NCBI GenBank assembly: GCA_947501685.1
Contig: CANMWQ010000001.1
Span: forward strand, 620,001 to 684,000
Direction of reading: 5' to 3'
From: an uncultured Litoreibacter sp.
GTDB lineage: Bacteria > Pseudomonadota > Alphaproteobacteria > Rhodobacterales > Rhodobacteraceae
Length of the DNA stretch: 64,000 bases
In this document: one piece after another, positions 1 through 9,161 of the stretch
Position numbering within the stretch: position 1 is the first letter of the stretch
How the letters are laid out: every line of letters begins with the position of its first letter
Program-made: the position numbers and the translations under genes
The notes under the pieces: generated by a model
Told to the model about the DNA's origin: nothing
The model's database searches: none
What the model saw: only the letters and a program-made list of their open reading frames with translations

Positions 1-353
1 AGAATGCCGGGCGGCATGCGATCACGCGCGCACGGGTGGTTGAGGGGTTTGGCACGCCGCCCACTGCCAGCCTGCTGGATTGCTGGCTGGAGACCGGGCG
101 CACCCATCAAATCCGGGTGCATCTGGCCTATTGCGGCCATGCGCTGATTGGTGATCCGACCTATGGCGGCAAGCGCAAACTGGCCAAAACGGCACTGTCT
201 GAGACCGCAATCGCGGCGATCGGGGCCTTCCCACGGCAGGCGCTCCACGCGGCGAGTTTGGGGTTTATGCACCCGGTGTCCGGCGAAACGCTGCACTTTG
301 AGGCAGATCTGCCAACAGATTTCGCAGAGCTGATCGCAGCGCTCCACCGCTGA
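1..353 (+). CDS. RluA-family pseudouridine synthase, C-terminal part (truncated by window start)
   Basis: Frame open from window start; [25 protein letters not shown] motif typical of RluA/RluD family. Confidence 0.85.
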   Translation, partial: NAGRHAITRARVVEGFGTPPTASLLDCWLETGRTHQIRVHLAYCGHALIGDPTYGGKRKLAKTALSETAIAAIGAFPRQALHAASLGFMHPVSGETLHFEADLPTDFAELIAALHR

Positions 354-515
354 GACCCTGAGATAACACCTTCTCGTGAGCGCGGATTACAAGCTCTTTT
401 ACGACAGGCACCGGCTCTTTACCTTTTGGTAACATGCGTGGCGCAAACCTGTGCCGCGCCTGCGGGTCGCACAGGCTTTGTGCGCCATATCGGCGATGAA
501 CGCGCAGGGCTATGG

Positions 516-543
516 CTTGAAATTGAACCGACCAGTTCATATT
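516..543 (+). promoter_or_regulatory. Candidate sigma32 (RpoH)-type promoter of rpoH: CTTGAA-N16-CATATT
   Basis: CTTGAA at 516-521 and CATATT at 538-543, about 46 nt upstream of the rpoH ATG, with AAGGGGGG RBS-like run between. Confidence 0.5.
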
Positions 544-588
544 TCTATGTCAAGAAACGAACACGACCTTAAAGGGGGGCACTTTCTT

Positions 589-1485
589 ATGTCTAATATC
601 GGCAATCTTCCCGCACCAAGCCCGGAGCAGGGCCTGAACCGCTATATGCAGGAAATTCGCAAGTTCCCGATGCTGGAACCCGAAGAAGAATATATGCTGG
701 CCAAGCGCTGGGTGGAAGAAGAAGACACCGAGGCCGCCCATAAAATGGTGACGTCGCATCTGCGGCTGGCCGCCAAAATCGCCATGGGCTATCGCGGCTA
801 CGGCCTGCCGACGGCGGAGGTGATCTCGGAGGCGAATGTTGGATTGATGCAAGCGGTCAAGAAGTTTGACCCCGAAAAAGGCTTCCGCCTTGCGACCTAT
901 GCCATGTGGTGGATCCGGGCGAGCATTCAGGAATATGTGCTGCGCTCTTGGTCCATGGTGAAGCTGGGCACGACGAGTGCGCAAAAGAAGCTGTTCTTCA
1001 ACCTGCGCAAGGCGAAGAACCGCATCGGGGCGCTGGAAGACGGTGACCTGCGGCCTGAAAACGTAGCCCGGATTGCCAACGATCTGAATGTGACGGAGGC
1101 GGAGGTGATCTCCATGAACCGTCGCATGTCGGGCGGGGATGCGTCGCTGAACGCGGTGATCTCGGCGGATGGCGAGGGGGCCACGCAGTGGCAGGACTGG
1201 CTGGAAGACGAGGACGCGGATCAGGCGGGTGACTACGCCGAGAAAGACGAGCTGGAGACGCGGCGCGAAATGCTGGCCGAGGCAATGGATGTGCTCAATG
1301 ACCGTGAGAAAGACATCCTGATGCAGCGCCGCCTGTCGGAGAAGACGGTGACGCTGGAAGATCTGTCCGGCCAATATGACGTCAGCCGCGAACGCATCCG
1401 CCAGATCGAGGTGCGCGCTTTTGAAAAGCTGCAAAAGCGCATGCGCGAGCTGGCCAAGGAAAAGGGCCTGCTGGCCGACGCGTAA
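589..1485 (+). CDS. rpoH: RNA polymerase sigma-32 factor RpoH
   Basis: ORF 451..1485 with internal start MSNIGNLPAPSPEQGLNRYMQEIRKFPMLEPEEEYMLAKRW; sigma-70 region 2 (LATYAMWWIRASIQEYVLRSWSMVK) and region 4. Confidence 0.95.
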   Translation: MSNIGNLPAPSPEQGLNRYMQEIRKFPMLEPEEEYMLAKRWVEEEDTEAAHKMVTSHLRLAAKIAMGYRGYGLPTAEVISEANVGLMQAVKKFDPEKGFRLATYAMWWIRASIQEYVLRSWSMVKLGTTSAQKKLFFNLRKAKNRIGALEDGDLRPENVARIANDLNVTEAEVISMNRRMSGGDASLNAVISADGEGATQWQDWLEDEDADQAGDYAEKDELETRREMLAEAMDVLNDREKDILMQRRLSEKTVTLEDLSGQYDVSRERIRQIEVRAFEKLQKRMRELAKEKGLLADA

Positions 1486-1513
1486 CGGTTTTAAGCCCTG
1501 AGGAACAAGACAG

Positions 1514-1539
1514 AGCCCGCCCTTTCGGCGGGCTTTTTT
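1514..1539 (+). terminator. Rho-independent terminator after rpoH
   Basis: AGCCCGCC-ctttc-GGCGGGCT followed by T-run. Confidence 0.85.
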
Positions 1540-1577
1540 CTGTTCTAGGCTGGACGTTATATGTGAGGGAGACAGAC

Positions 1578-2552
1578 ATGACGCCAGTAAACTGGGGCAT
1601 CTTAGGTGCTGCGAAATTTGCACGGGAGCATATGGGCCCTGCGATTCATGCGGCCCGTGGCGCGCGGCTTGCCGGTGTGGCGTCCCGCTCTGGAGATATA
1701 TCCGGGTTTCAGGCCTTTGCGCCTGACTGTGTGGGGTTTGACAGCTATGATGCGCTGCTGGCCTCTCCCGAGATTGACGCGGTCTATATCCCGCTGCCCA
1801 ACCACCTGCATGTCGAATGGGCCGAGAAAGCCCTGAGGGCCGGCAAACACGTGCTTTGCGAAAAACCCATCGCCATGAGCGCCGCTGAGATCGACCCGTT
1901 GATTGCGCTGCGGGATGAGACCGGGCTGCTCTGCGCCGAGGCCTATATGATCGTGCATCACCCGCAATGGCAGCGCGCCCGGAAGATTGTGCAATCGGGC
2001 GGCATTGGCGATCTGATGCTGGTGGATGCCGTGTTCAGCTACGACAATTCCAGCGATACCGGCAATATCCGCAACAAACCCGAAACGGGCGGCGGCGGCA
2101 TTCCCGATATCGGGGTCTACACTTTTGGCGCCACGCGTTTTGTCACGGGGCAGGAGCCTGACGCCCTTGAGGCCCGGATCACCTGGGAGAACGGCGTGGA
2201 TGTTTTCGCCCATGTCACCGCCGATTTCCCGTCATTCCGCTATTCCTCCGTCACCTCCATGCGGATGCACCCGCGCCAAGAGGTGACATTTCAGGGCACG
2301 AAAGGTGCATTGAAGCTCACCGCGCCGTTTAACCCCAACGTCTTTGGCGAGGCGCAGCTGCATTGGCACGCGGACACGGCGCAAGGCGTTCCGTCAGTGA
2401 CCGTCGAGCGCTGGCCCGGCGTGAACCATTATGTGTTGCAGGTCGAGGCATTTTGCCGAAGCGTGCAGGGCGGGCCGGAATACCCCGCGACGCTGGAATT
2501 TGCCAAAGGCACGCAGGCGATGATCGACCGGGTGTTCGACGCGGCCAAGTGA
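1578..2552 (+). CDS. Gfo/Idh/MocA family oxidoreductase
   Basis: N-terminal NWGILGAAKFA; AVYIPLPNHLHVEWAEKALRAGKHVLCEKPIA motif. Confidence 0.9.
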   Translation: MTPVNWGILGAAKFAREHMGPAIHAARGARLAGVASRSGDISGFQAFAPDCVGFDSYDALLASPEIDAVYIPLPNHLHVEWAEKALRAGKHVLCEKPIAMSAAEIDPLIALRDETGLLCAEAYMIVHHPQWQRARKIVQSGGIGDLMLVDAVFSYDNSSDTGNIRNKPETGGGGIPDIGVYTFGATRFVTGQEPDALEARITWENGVDVFAHVTADFPSFRYSSVTSMRMHPRQEVTFQGTKGALKLTAPFNPNVFGEAQLHWHADTAQGVPSVTVERWPGVNHYVLQVEAFCRSVQGGPEYPATLEFAKGTQAMIDRVFDAAK

Positions 2553-2584
2553 GGTGTCGCCGCGCTGGCGCGCGCCGACAGGGT

Positions 2585-2661
2585 GGGGGCTCTGCCCCCG
2601 TCGCTGACGCTCCTCCCCCGGAGTATTTTTAAAGCAGTGATAGGCGAGAGGCTATCACGGG
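2585..2661 (+). repeat. Left copy of inverted repeat flanking pepF/phosphoesterase (GC hairpin + CTCCCCCGGAGTATTTTT + GTGATAG hairpin)
   Basis: 2613-2661 is the reverse complement of 5428-5476 with one mismatch; both also share the GGGGGCTCTGCCCCC hairpin. Confidence 0.9.
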
Positions 2662-2663
2662 AG

Positions 2664-4508
2664 CTAGGCCTCCATTGCCTCCAGCTCGTCGATCATGCTG
2701 GAGATCATGCTCAACCCCTTGTCCCAGAATTTCGGGTCCGAGGCGTCGAGGCCGAACGGGGCGAGAAGCTCCTTATGGTGTTTGGAGCCACCCGCCTTGA
2801 GCATCTCGAAATACTTGTCCTGAAAATCGTCGCCGCCTTCCTCATAGACCGCATAAAGCGCGTTCACCAAGCCGTCGCCAAACGCGTAGGCGTAAACATA
2901 GAAGGGGGAATGGACGAAGTGGGGGATATAGGCCCAGAAGGTCTCGTAGCCGTCCATATATTCAAACGCCGGCCCGAGGCTTTCGGCCTGTACCGACATC
3001 CACAGTGCGTTGATGTCATCAGGTGTCAGCTCACCTTTGGAACGCGCGTCATGCAGCTTGCATTCGAAATCGTAAAAGGCGATCTGGCGCACCACCGTGT
3101 TGATCATGTCCTCCACCTTGCCTGCCAGCATCACCTTGCGCTGCTCTTTGGTCTCGGCGCTGTCGATCATCTTGCGGAATGTCAGCATTTCGCCAAAGAC
3201 AGAGGCGGTTTCGGCCAGGGTCAGCGGGGTGGAGCTGAGCAGCTCGCCTTGACCTGCCGCCAGCACCTGATGCACCCCGTGGCCCAATTCATGCGCGAGG
3301 GTCATCACGTCGCGCGGTTTGCCCAGGTAATTCAGCATCACGTAAGGATGCACATCCGTCACCGTCGGGTGCGCGAAAGCGCCCGGTGCCTTGCCGGGTT
3401 TCACGGCGGCATCAATCCAGCCCTCGGAAAAGAACGGCTTGGCAATCTCCGCCATCTCCGGCGCGAAATCGGCATAGGCTTGCATCACGGTGTCCTGTGC
3501 GGCGTCCCAATGGACCAGCGTCGGGTCTTCCATCGGCAGCGGCGCATTGCGGTCCCAGACCTGCATCACGTCGAGCCCCAGCCATTTGCGTTTCAGCTCG
3601 TAATAGCGATGCGACAGCTTGGGGTAGGCGGCGACGACAGCGTCGCGCAGGGCCTCGACCACCTCCGGCTCCACATGGTTGGACAGGTGCCGCCCGGTTT
3701 GCGGGGTTTCCATGCCGCGCCATCGGTCCTCGATCTCTTTTTCCTTGGCCAGCGTGTTATGCACCCGGGCAAAGAGCTTCACATTCTGGCCAAACACATG
3801 CGCCAGTTCGCGCGCGCCAGCTTCCCGCTGGTTGCGGTCGGGGTCGGTCAGAAGGTTCAGGGTGCCCTCAATGTTCAGCTCCTCGCCATCCACGGTGAAG
3901 GTCAGCCCGGCAATGGTCTCGTCAAACAACCGGTTCCACGCGGCAGAGCCGACGGTGGACTGGTCATGCAGGAATTTTTCCAGCTCGTCGGAGAGCTGGT
4001 AGGGTTTCATGGCGCGCAGCCGCTCGAAAACCGGTTTGTAGCGGCCCAGATCGGCATTTTCCGCCAGCCAGCCATCCAACACGGCGTCGTCAATCCGGTT
4101 CAGCTCCAGCGAGAAGAACACCAGCGTCGTCGTATAGGTCGTGATCTTGTCCTGCGCGTTGGCCATGAATTGCGCGCGGTCCGCGTCGGTGGTGTTTTGG
4201 TAGTAACGCAGGCCTGCAAAGGACATGATCCGGCCCGCCACCGTATTGATCTTCTCGTAGCGCAGCACGCAGTCGAGCATGCCGGCCGCGCCAATGTCGG
4301 CCATCTTGCCCTCGTAATCCGCGGCGAAGCTGGCGCAGGCCTCCTCCAGCCAATCCATGTCGCGCTTGAATTCCTTGGCATCCGGGGCTGTGTAAAGATC
4401 GCTCAGATCCCATTCCGGCAGGTCGCCGAGACCCTTGTCTCCCGCGCCGCTCGTATCATGGGCGTCACGCGTTGGGGCGGGGAAGGTCAGGCGGAAGGGC
4501 GATGTCAT
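2664..4508 (-). CDS. pepF: M3 family oligoendopeptidase (PepF-type)
   Basis: 614 aa; HELGHGVHQ zinc site, M3 family organisation. Confidence 0.9.
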   Translation of the reverse strand: MTSPFRLTFPAPTRDAHDTSGAGDKGLGDLPEWDLSDLYTAPDAKEFKRDMDWLEEACASFAADYEGKMADIGAAGMLDCVLRYEKINTVAGRIMSFAGLRYYQNTTDADRAQFMANAQDKITTYTTTLVFFSLELNRIDDAVLDGWLAENADLGRYKPVFERLRAMKPYQLSDELEKFLHDQSTVGSAAWNRLFDETIAGLTFTVDGEELNIEGTLNLLTDPDRNQREAGARELAHVFGQNVKLFARVHNTLAKEKEIEDRWRGMETPQTGRHLSNHVEPEVVEALRDAVVAAYPKLSHRYYELKRKWLGLDVMQVWDRNAPLPMEDPTLVHWDAAQDTVMQAYADFAPEMAEIAKPFFSEGWIDAAVKPGKAPGAFAHPTVTDVHPYVMLNYLGKPRDVMTLAHELGHGVHQVLAAGQGELLSSTPLTLAETASVFGEMLTFRKMIDSAETKEQRKVMLAGKVEDMINTVVRQIAFYDFECKLHDARSKGELTPDDINALWMSVQAESLGPAFEYMDGYETFWAYIPHFVHSPFYVYAYAFGDGLVNALYAVYEEGGDDFQDKYFEMLKAGGSKHHKELLAPFGLDASDPKFWDKGLSMISSMIDELEAMEA

Positions 4509-4588
4509 GAAGCGGTCCTTTGCAAAATGCTATTAGAGGCGAGCCTAGGCGCAGCCCGTGGCAGTCTCAAGGCAAAGGCTGCATGTTC

Positions 4589-5413
4589 TCAAGCCGAAGT
4601 GATGTCTTGCGCCATCCGCGCCGCCGCGGCGATCGCGAAATCCTCGCTATGCACAATCACACTGCCTGCGCCCACCAGCACAATGCCATAGGCCCCCGGC
4701 TCGGCCACGGAATGCGCGGAGCCCGCATCGCCCAGCCGCATCGGCATCTGGTGGCAGGGCGATTTGAAGACGGTGAAAGGCAGCCCCTCCGCATGGCCGG
4801 AGATGGTGCGGTGGATATGTCCGCAAAGCAGTTGCACGGGGCCAGAGTAGCCTTTGAGCAGGGCGTAAAGCGGCGCGGGGTTTTGCAGCGCAATCGCGTC
4901 CATGCCCGAAAATCCGGTGGCAAAGGGCGGGTGATGCAGCGCGACAATCACGGGCCGCCCGGCGGCCCAGGTCAGGGCGCGTTCCAGCCAGCCAAGCCGC
5001 TCGGCGCAGAGCCTGCCCGAATGTCGCGGGTCGGCATGATCATCCAGCGTATCGAGCGTGATCAGGCAAGCGGGGCCAAGGTCGACCATTTGCTGGACAT
5101 GGCCTGACGAGGTGACCTCTGCCTCTGGAAACACCCGCAGGAACGCCGCGCGGTTGTCGTGATTGCCAAGCAGGAAACTGACCGGCAGCGTAAGCCCGTC
5201 CAGCGCGCCGCGCAGGCGCTGATACTGGGCGCTGCGCCCGTGATGCGTCAGATCGCCCAGCAGCACGACCCGGCTGGCATCCGGGTGCTGGGACAAGGCG
5301 TGCTCCAGCCCGTCGCAAAAGCGCGCAAGCGGATCAAGCCCAATGATCTCGTCGCCTTCATCAACGAGATGCAGGTCGGAAAACACCAAAAACTTGGCCA
5401 TTTCATCCGCCAT
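4589..5413 (-). CDS. Metallophosphoesterase (CpdA-like phosphodiesterase)
   Basis: FSDLHLVDEG...LLGDLTHHG...LLGNHDNR...HHPP motifs; start set to MADEMAKFLVFSDLH because the longer ORF start lies in repeat DNA. Confidence 0.85.
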   Translation of the reverse strand: MADEMAKFLVFSDLHLVDEGDEIIGLDPLARFCDGLEHALSQHPDASRVVLLGDLTHHGRSAQYQRLRGALDGLTLPVSFLLGNHDNRAAFLRVFPEAEVTSSGHVQQMVDLGPACLITLDTLDDHADPRHSGRLCAERLGWLERALTWAAGRPVIVALHHPPFATGFSGMDAIALQNPAPLYALLKGYSGPVQLLCGHIHRTISGHAEGLPFTVFKSPCHQMPMRLGDAGSAHSVAEPGAYGIVLVGAGSVIVHSEDFAIAAAARMAQDITSA

Positions 5414-5427
5414 ATCGCGCCACTCCC

Positions 5428-5505
5428 CCCGTGATAGCCTCTCGCCTATCACTGCTTCAAAAATACTCCGGGGGAGCGACCGAAGGGAGCGGGGGCAGAG
5501 CCCCC
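5428..5505 (-). repeat. Right copy of inverted repeat flanking pepF/phosphoesterase
   Basis: Reverse complement of 2585-2661 (48/49 identical core). Confidence 0.9.
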
Positions 5506-5524
5506 AAACACCTTACAATGCGCC

Positions 5525-8500
5525 TCACTCCAATTCGATCAGCAGATCCTTGGCATCAATCTGTCCGCCCGGCGTGACATAGACGGCCTTCACCACCGCG
5601 TCGCGCTCGGCGTGAATGCCGGTTTCCATCTTCATAGCCTCGATGGTCAGCAGCAGGTCACCCTCCTTGACCTTCTTGCCCACCTGAGCGGCCACCGTCG
5701 CCACAACGCCGGGCATGGGCGCGCCGATATGGTTCGGATTGCCCGCCTCGGCCTTGGCCATCTTGGCAACGGCGGAGGTGATCTTGCGGTCGGGCACCCG
5801 GATCGTGCGGGGCTGGCCGTTGATCTCGAAAAAGACCTTGGCCTCGCCATCCGCATTGGTGGCGGAGCGCGCCTGCATGCGGATCTCAAGCGTCTTGCCC
5901 GGATCAATCTCGGCGCTGATTTCTTCGCCGGGGCTCATGCCGTAAAAGAACGTATGCGTCGGCAGGGTGCGCACGGGGCCGTAGACCCGGTGCCGGCCCA
6001 TATAATCAAGGAACACTTTGGGGTACATCAGGTAGCCGTTGAGATCCTCATTGTCGATTGTCATGCCGTCCAGCTGCTCCGACAGATCACTGCGCGCGGC
6101 TTCCAGATCAACCGGGGCAAGCTCTTCGCCGGGACGTTTGGTCGACGGCTTTTCGCCCTTCAAGATCTTCTTCTGAATGGGCTTCGGCCACCCGCCCGGA
6201 GGTTGCCCCAGCGAGCCGCGCATCATGTCCACGACGCTTTCGGGGAAGGCCACATCCGTTTTGGGGTCTTCAACCTGATCACGTGTCAGCCCTTGGCTGA
6301 CCATCATCAGCGCCATGTCGCCCACCACTTTGGAGGACGGCGTCACCTTCACGATATCGCCAAACATCTGGTTCACATCCGCATAGGTCTGCGCGACCTC
6401 GTGCCAGCGCTCTTCGAGGCCAACAGAGCGCGCCTGCGCCTTGAGGTTGGTGAACTGCCCGCCGGGCATCTCATGCAGATACACTTCGGAGGCCGGGGCC
6501 TGCATGCCGCTCTCGAAGGCTGCATATTGGCCGCGCACGGCCTCCCAGTAATCCGAGATCTGGCGCACGGTTTTGATGTCGAGCCCGGTGTCGCGCTCGG
6601 TATTGGCCAGCACTTCGACCACAGAACCCAAAGTGGCCTGCGACGTGTTGCCAGACAGCGCGTCCATCGCGCAATCAACCGCGTCCACGCCCGCCTCGGA
6701 GGCCGCAACAATGGTCGCCACGGCGGTGCCTGCCGTATCATGCGTATGGAAATGGAGCGGCAATCCGACCTCTTCTTTCAGGGCTTTCACAAGGATCGTG
6801 GCGGAGGCGGGTTTCAGCAGCCCCGCCATGTCTTTCAGCCCCAGCACATGCGCGCCTGCGGCTTTCAGCTCCTTGCCCATATCGACGTAATATTTCAGGT
6901 CATATTTCGACCGCTCCGGGTTCAGCAGGTCGCCCGTGTAGCAGATGGAGCCCTCGCAGACCTTGCCGCTTTCGACCACCGCATCCATCGCAACGCGCAT
7001 GTTTTCAACCCAGTTCAGGCTGTCAAACACGCGAAACACGTCCACGCCGGTCTCCGCCGCCTGGCGCACGAATTCCTGCACCACATTGTCGGGGTAGTTG
7101 GTATAGCCCACCCCGTTGGAGGCGCGAAGCAGCATTTGCGTCATCAGGTTCGGCATGGCTTTTCGCAGATCGCGCAGGCGCTGCCACGGGCATTCCTGCA
7201 AGAAGCGATAGGCCACATCAAACGTGGCACCGCCCCAACATTCCATGGAGAACAGCCCCGGCATATTCGCCGCATAGGTCGGCGCCACCCGGATCATATC
7301 AATCGAGCGCATCCGTGTGGCCAGCAAAGACTGGTGCCCGTCGCGCATTGTGGTGTCGGTGATCAGCAGCTGTTTTTGCTCGCTCATCCAGTCTGCCACC
7401 GCCTGCGCGCCGTGTTCCTCAAGAATGTTGCGTGTGCCGTAAGCCGGGTCGTCTTTGGGCTCTGGCGGCTTCGGCGTCCGGCCCTCGGCGGGCAGGGGAC
7501 GGCCTTCGGTCTCGGGATGGCCGTTGACGGTGATGTCGGCGATATAGGTCAGGATTTTCGTCGCCCGGTCGCGGCGCTTTTTGAAGTCAAACAGCTCCGG
7601 CGTCTCGTCGATGAATTTCGTGTGGTAGCCGTAATTCAGGAAGGTCGGGTGCTTGAGCAGGTTTTCCACGAAGGCAATATTCGTGCTGACCCCGCGAATA
7701 CGAAACTCGCGCAAAGCCCGGTCCATGCGGCTGATCGTGGCCTCGGGGGTAGGTGCCCAAGCGGTGACTTTCTCCAGCAAGCTGTCGTAATAGCGCGTGA
7801 TCACCGCGCCCGAATAGGCGGTGCCGCCATCCAGCCGAATGCCCATGCCTGTGGCCGAACGGTAGGTGGTGATCCGGCCATAATCGGGGATGAAGTTGTT
7901 CTGCGGGTCTTCGGTGGTGACGCGGCATTGCAGCGCGTGGCCGTCCAGCTTGACGTCATATTGCGACGCGACCCCGGTGGCCTCCACCAAAGATTTGCCT
8001 TCGGCAATCAGGATTTGCGCGCGCACGATGTCGATGCCGGTGACTTCCTCGGTGACAGTATGCTCCACCTGCACGCGCGGGTTTACTTCGATGAAGTAAA
8101 ACGCGCCGCTGTCCATATCCATCAGGAATTCGACCGTGCCCGCACATTCGTAATTCACATGCTCGCAGATCTTCTTGCCCAAGGCACAGATTTGTTCGCG
8201 CTGCGTGCTGCTGAGATAGGGGGCGGGCGCACGTTCCACGACCTTCTGGTTGCGGCGCTGCACGGAGCAGTCGCGCTCCCACAAATGATAAATTGCGCCG
8301 TGGCTGTCGCCAAGGATCTGCACTTCGACATGCCGCGCGCGCATGATCATCTTCTCCAGATACCCCTCGCCATTGCCAAAAGCTGCCTCCGCCTCGCGGC
8401 GGCCCTCAAGGACTTTTTCCTCCAGCTCATCCTCGGACATGATCGGGCGCATGCCGCGACCGCCACCGCCCCAGGAGGCTTTGAGCATCAATGGATAGCC

Positions 8501-8962
8501 GACCTCAGCGGCCTGTTCCTTGATCTTGGCCATGTCGTCGCCAAGCACATCGGTGGCCGGAATGACCGGCACCTCGGCCGCCACCGCCACCTGCCGCGCG
8601 GAGGCCTTGTCGCCAAGCGCGCGCATGGTTTCGGCCCGAGGGCCAATGAATTTGATACCATTGGCCGCGCAGGCATCGACAAATTCGGGATTTTCCGACA
8701 GGAGCCCGTAGCCCGGATGGATCGCATCCGCACCGGACATTTTTGCGACGCGAATGATCTCGTCAATCGCGAGATAGGCCGCAACAGGGCCCAACCCCTC
8801 GCCAATGCGATAGGCCTCATCGGCTTTGAACCGGTGGAGCCCCAGCTTGTCCTCCTCGGCATAGACAGCCACGGTTTTCTTGCCCATTTCATTGGCGGCG
8901 CGCATCACCCGGATGGCAATTTCGCCTCGGTTGGCAATCAGGATTTTCTTGAAATCGGCCAT
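5525..8962 (-). CDS. pyc: Pyruvate carboxylase
   Basis: 1145 aa; biotin carboxylase N-term, carboxyltransferase domain, biotinyl AMKMETG motif at C-term. Confidence 0.96.
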   Translation of the reverse strand: MADFKKILIANRGEIAIRVMRAANEMGKKTVAVYAEEDKLGLHRFKADEAYRIGEGLGPVAAYLAIDEIIRVAKMSGADAIHPGYGLLSENPEFVDACAANGIKFIGPRAETMRALGDKASARQVAVAAEVPVIPATDVLGDDMAKIKEQAAEVGYPLMLKASWGGGGRGMRPIMSEDELEEKVLEGRREAEAAFGNGEGYLEKMIMRARHVEVQILGDSHGAIYHLWERDCSVQRRNQKVVERAPAPYLSSTQREQICALGKKICEHVNYECAGTVEFLMDMDSGAFYFIEVNPRVQVEHTVTEEVTGIDIVRAQILIAEGKSLVEATGVASQYDVKLDGHALQCRVTTEDPQNNFIPDYGRITTYRSATGMGIRLDGGTAYSGAVITRYYDSLLEKVTAWAPTPEATISRMDRALREFRIRGVSTNIAFVENLLKHPTFLNYGYHTKFIDETPELFDFKKRRDRATKILTYIADITVNGHPETEGRPLPAEGRTPKPPEPKDDPAYGTRNILEEHGAQAVADWMSEQKQLLITDTTMRDGHQSLLATRMRSIDMIRVAPTYAANMPGLFSMECWGGATFDVAYRFLQECPWQRLRDLRKAMPNLMTQMLLRASNGVGYTNYPDNVVQEFVRQAAETGVDVFRVFDSLNWVENMRVAMDAVVESGKVCEGSICYTGDLLNPERSKYDLKYYVDMGKELKAAGAHVLGLKDMAGLLKPASATILVKALKEEVGLPLHFHTHDTAGTAVATIVAASEAGVDAVDCAMDALSGNTSQATLGSVVEVLANTERDTGLDIKTVRQISDYWEAVRGQYAAFESGMQAPASEVYLHEMPGGQFTNLKAQARSVGLEERWHEVAQTYADVNQMFGDIVKVTPSSKVVGDMALMMVSQGLTRDQVEDPKTDVAFPESVVDMMRGSLGQPPGGWPKPIQKKILKGEKPSTKRPGEELAPVDLEAARSDLSEQLDGMTIDNEDLNGYLMYPKVFLDYMGRHRVYGPVRTLPTHTFFYGMSPGEEISAEIDPGKTLEIRMQARSATNADGEAKVFFEINGQPRTIRVPDRKITSAVAKMAKAEAGNPNHIGAPMPGVVATVAAQVGKKVKEGDLLLTIEAMKMETGIHAERDAVVKAVYVTPGGQIDAKDLLIELE

Positions 8963-9161
8963 GGCAGCTGTCCCGTCTTTGTCTCAATTATGCAGTTGCG
9001 GCATGCATAGGCGGGAATTGTCTTGGGGTAAACTAACTAGATGTGGGTACGCGCCAGGCAGTGCGGCTGCGCCGCGCGAGATATTTTGCGCTCTTTGAGG
9101 ACGTTCCGTCCTCAGCCGCGCGGGCAAACTCCTGAAGAGTATTTTTGAAGCAATGATGGGG

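Noticed and set aside
550-1623. 357-aa minus-strand ORF opposite rpoH
   Set aside because: Shadow ORF of rpoH and terminator region
2583-4691. 702-aa ORF on + strand opposite pepF
   Set aside because: Antisense shadow ORF of pepF; composition typical of GC-rich shadow frames
5612-9010. 1132-aa ORF on + strand opposite pyruvate carboxylase
   Set aside because: Antisense shadow of the GC-rich pyc codon usage; His/Arg/Gly/Leu-rich composition and no recognisable domain
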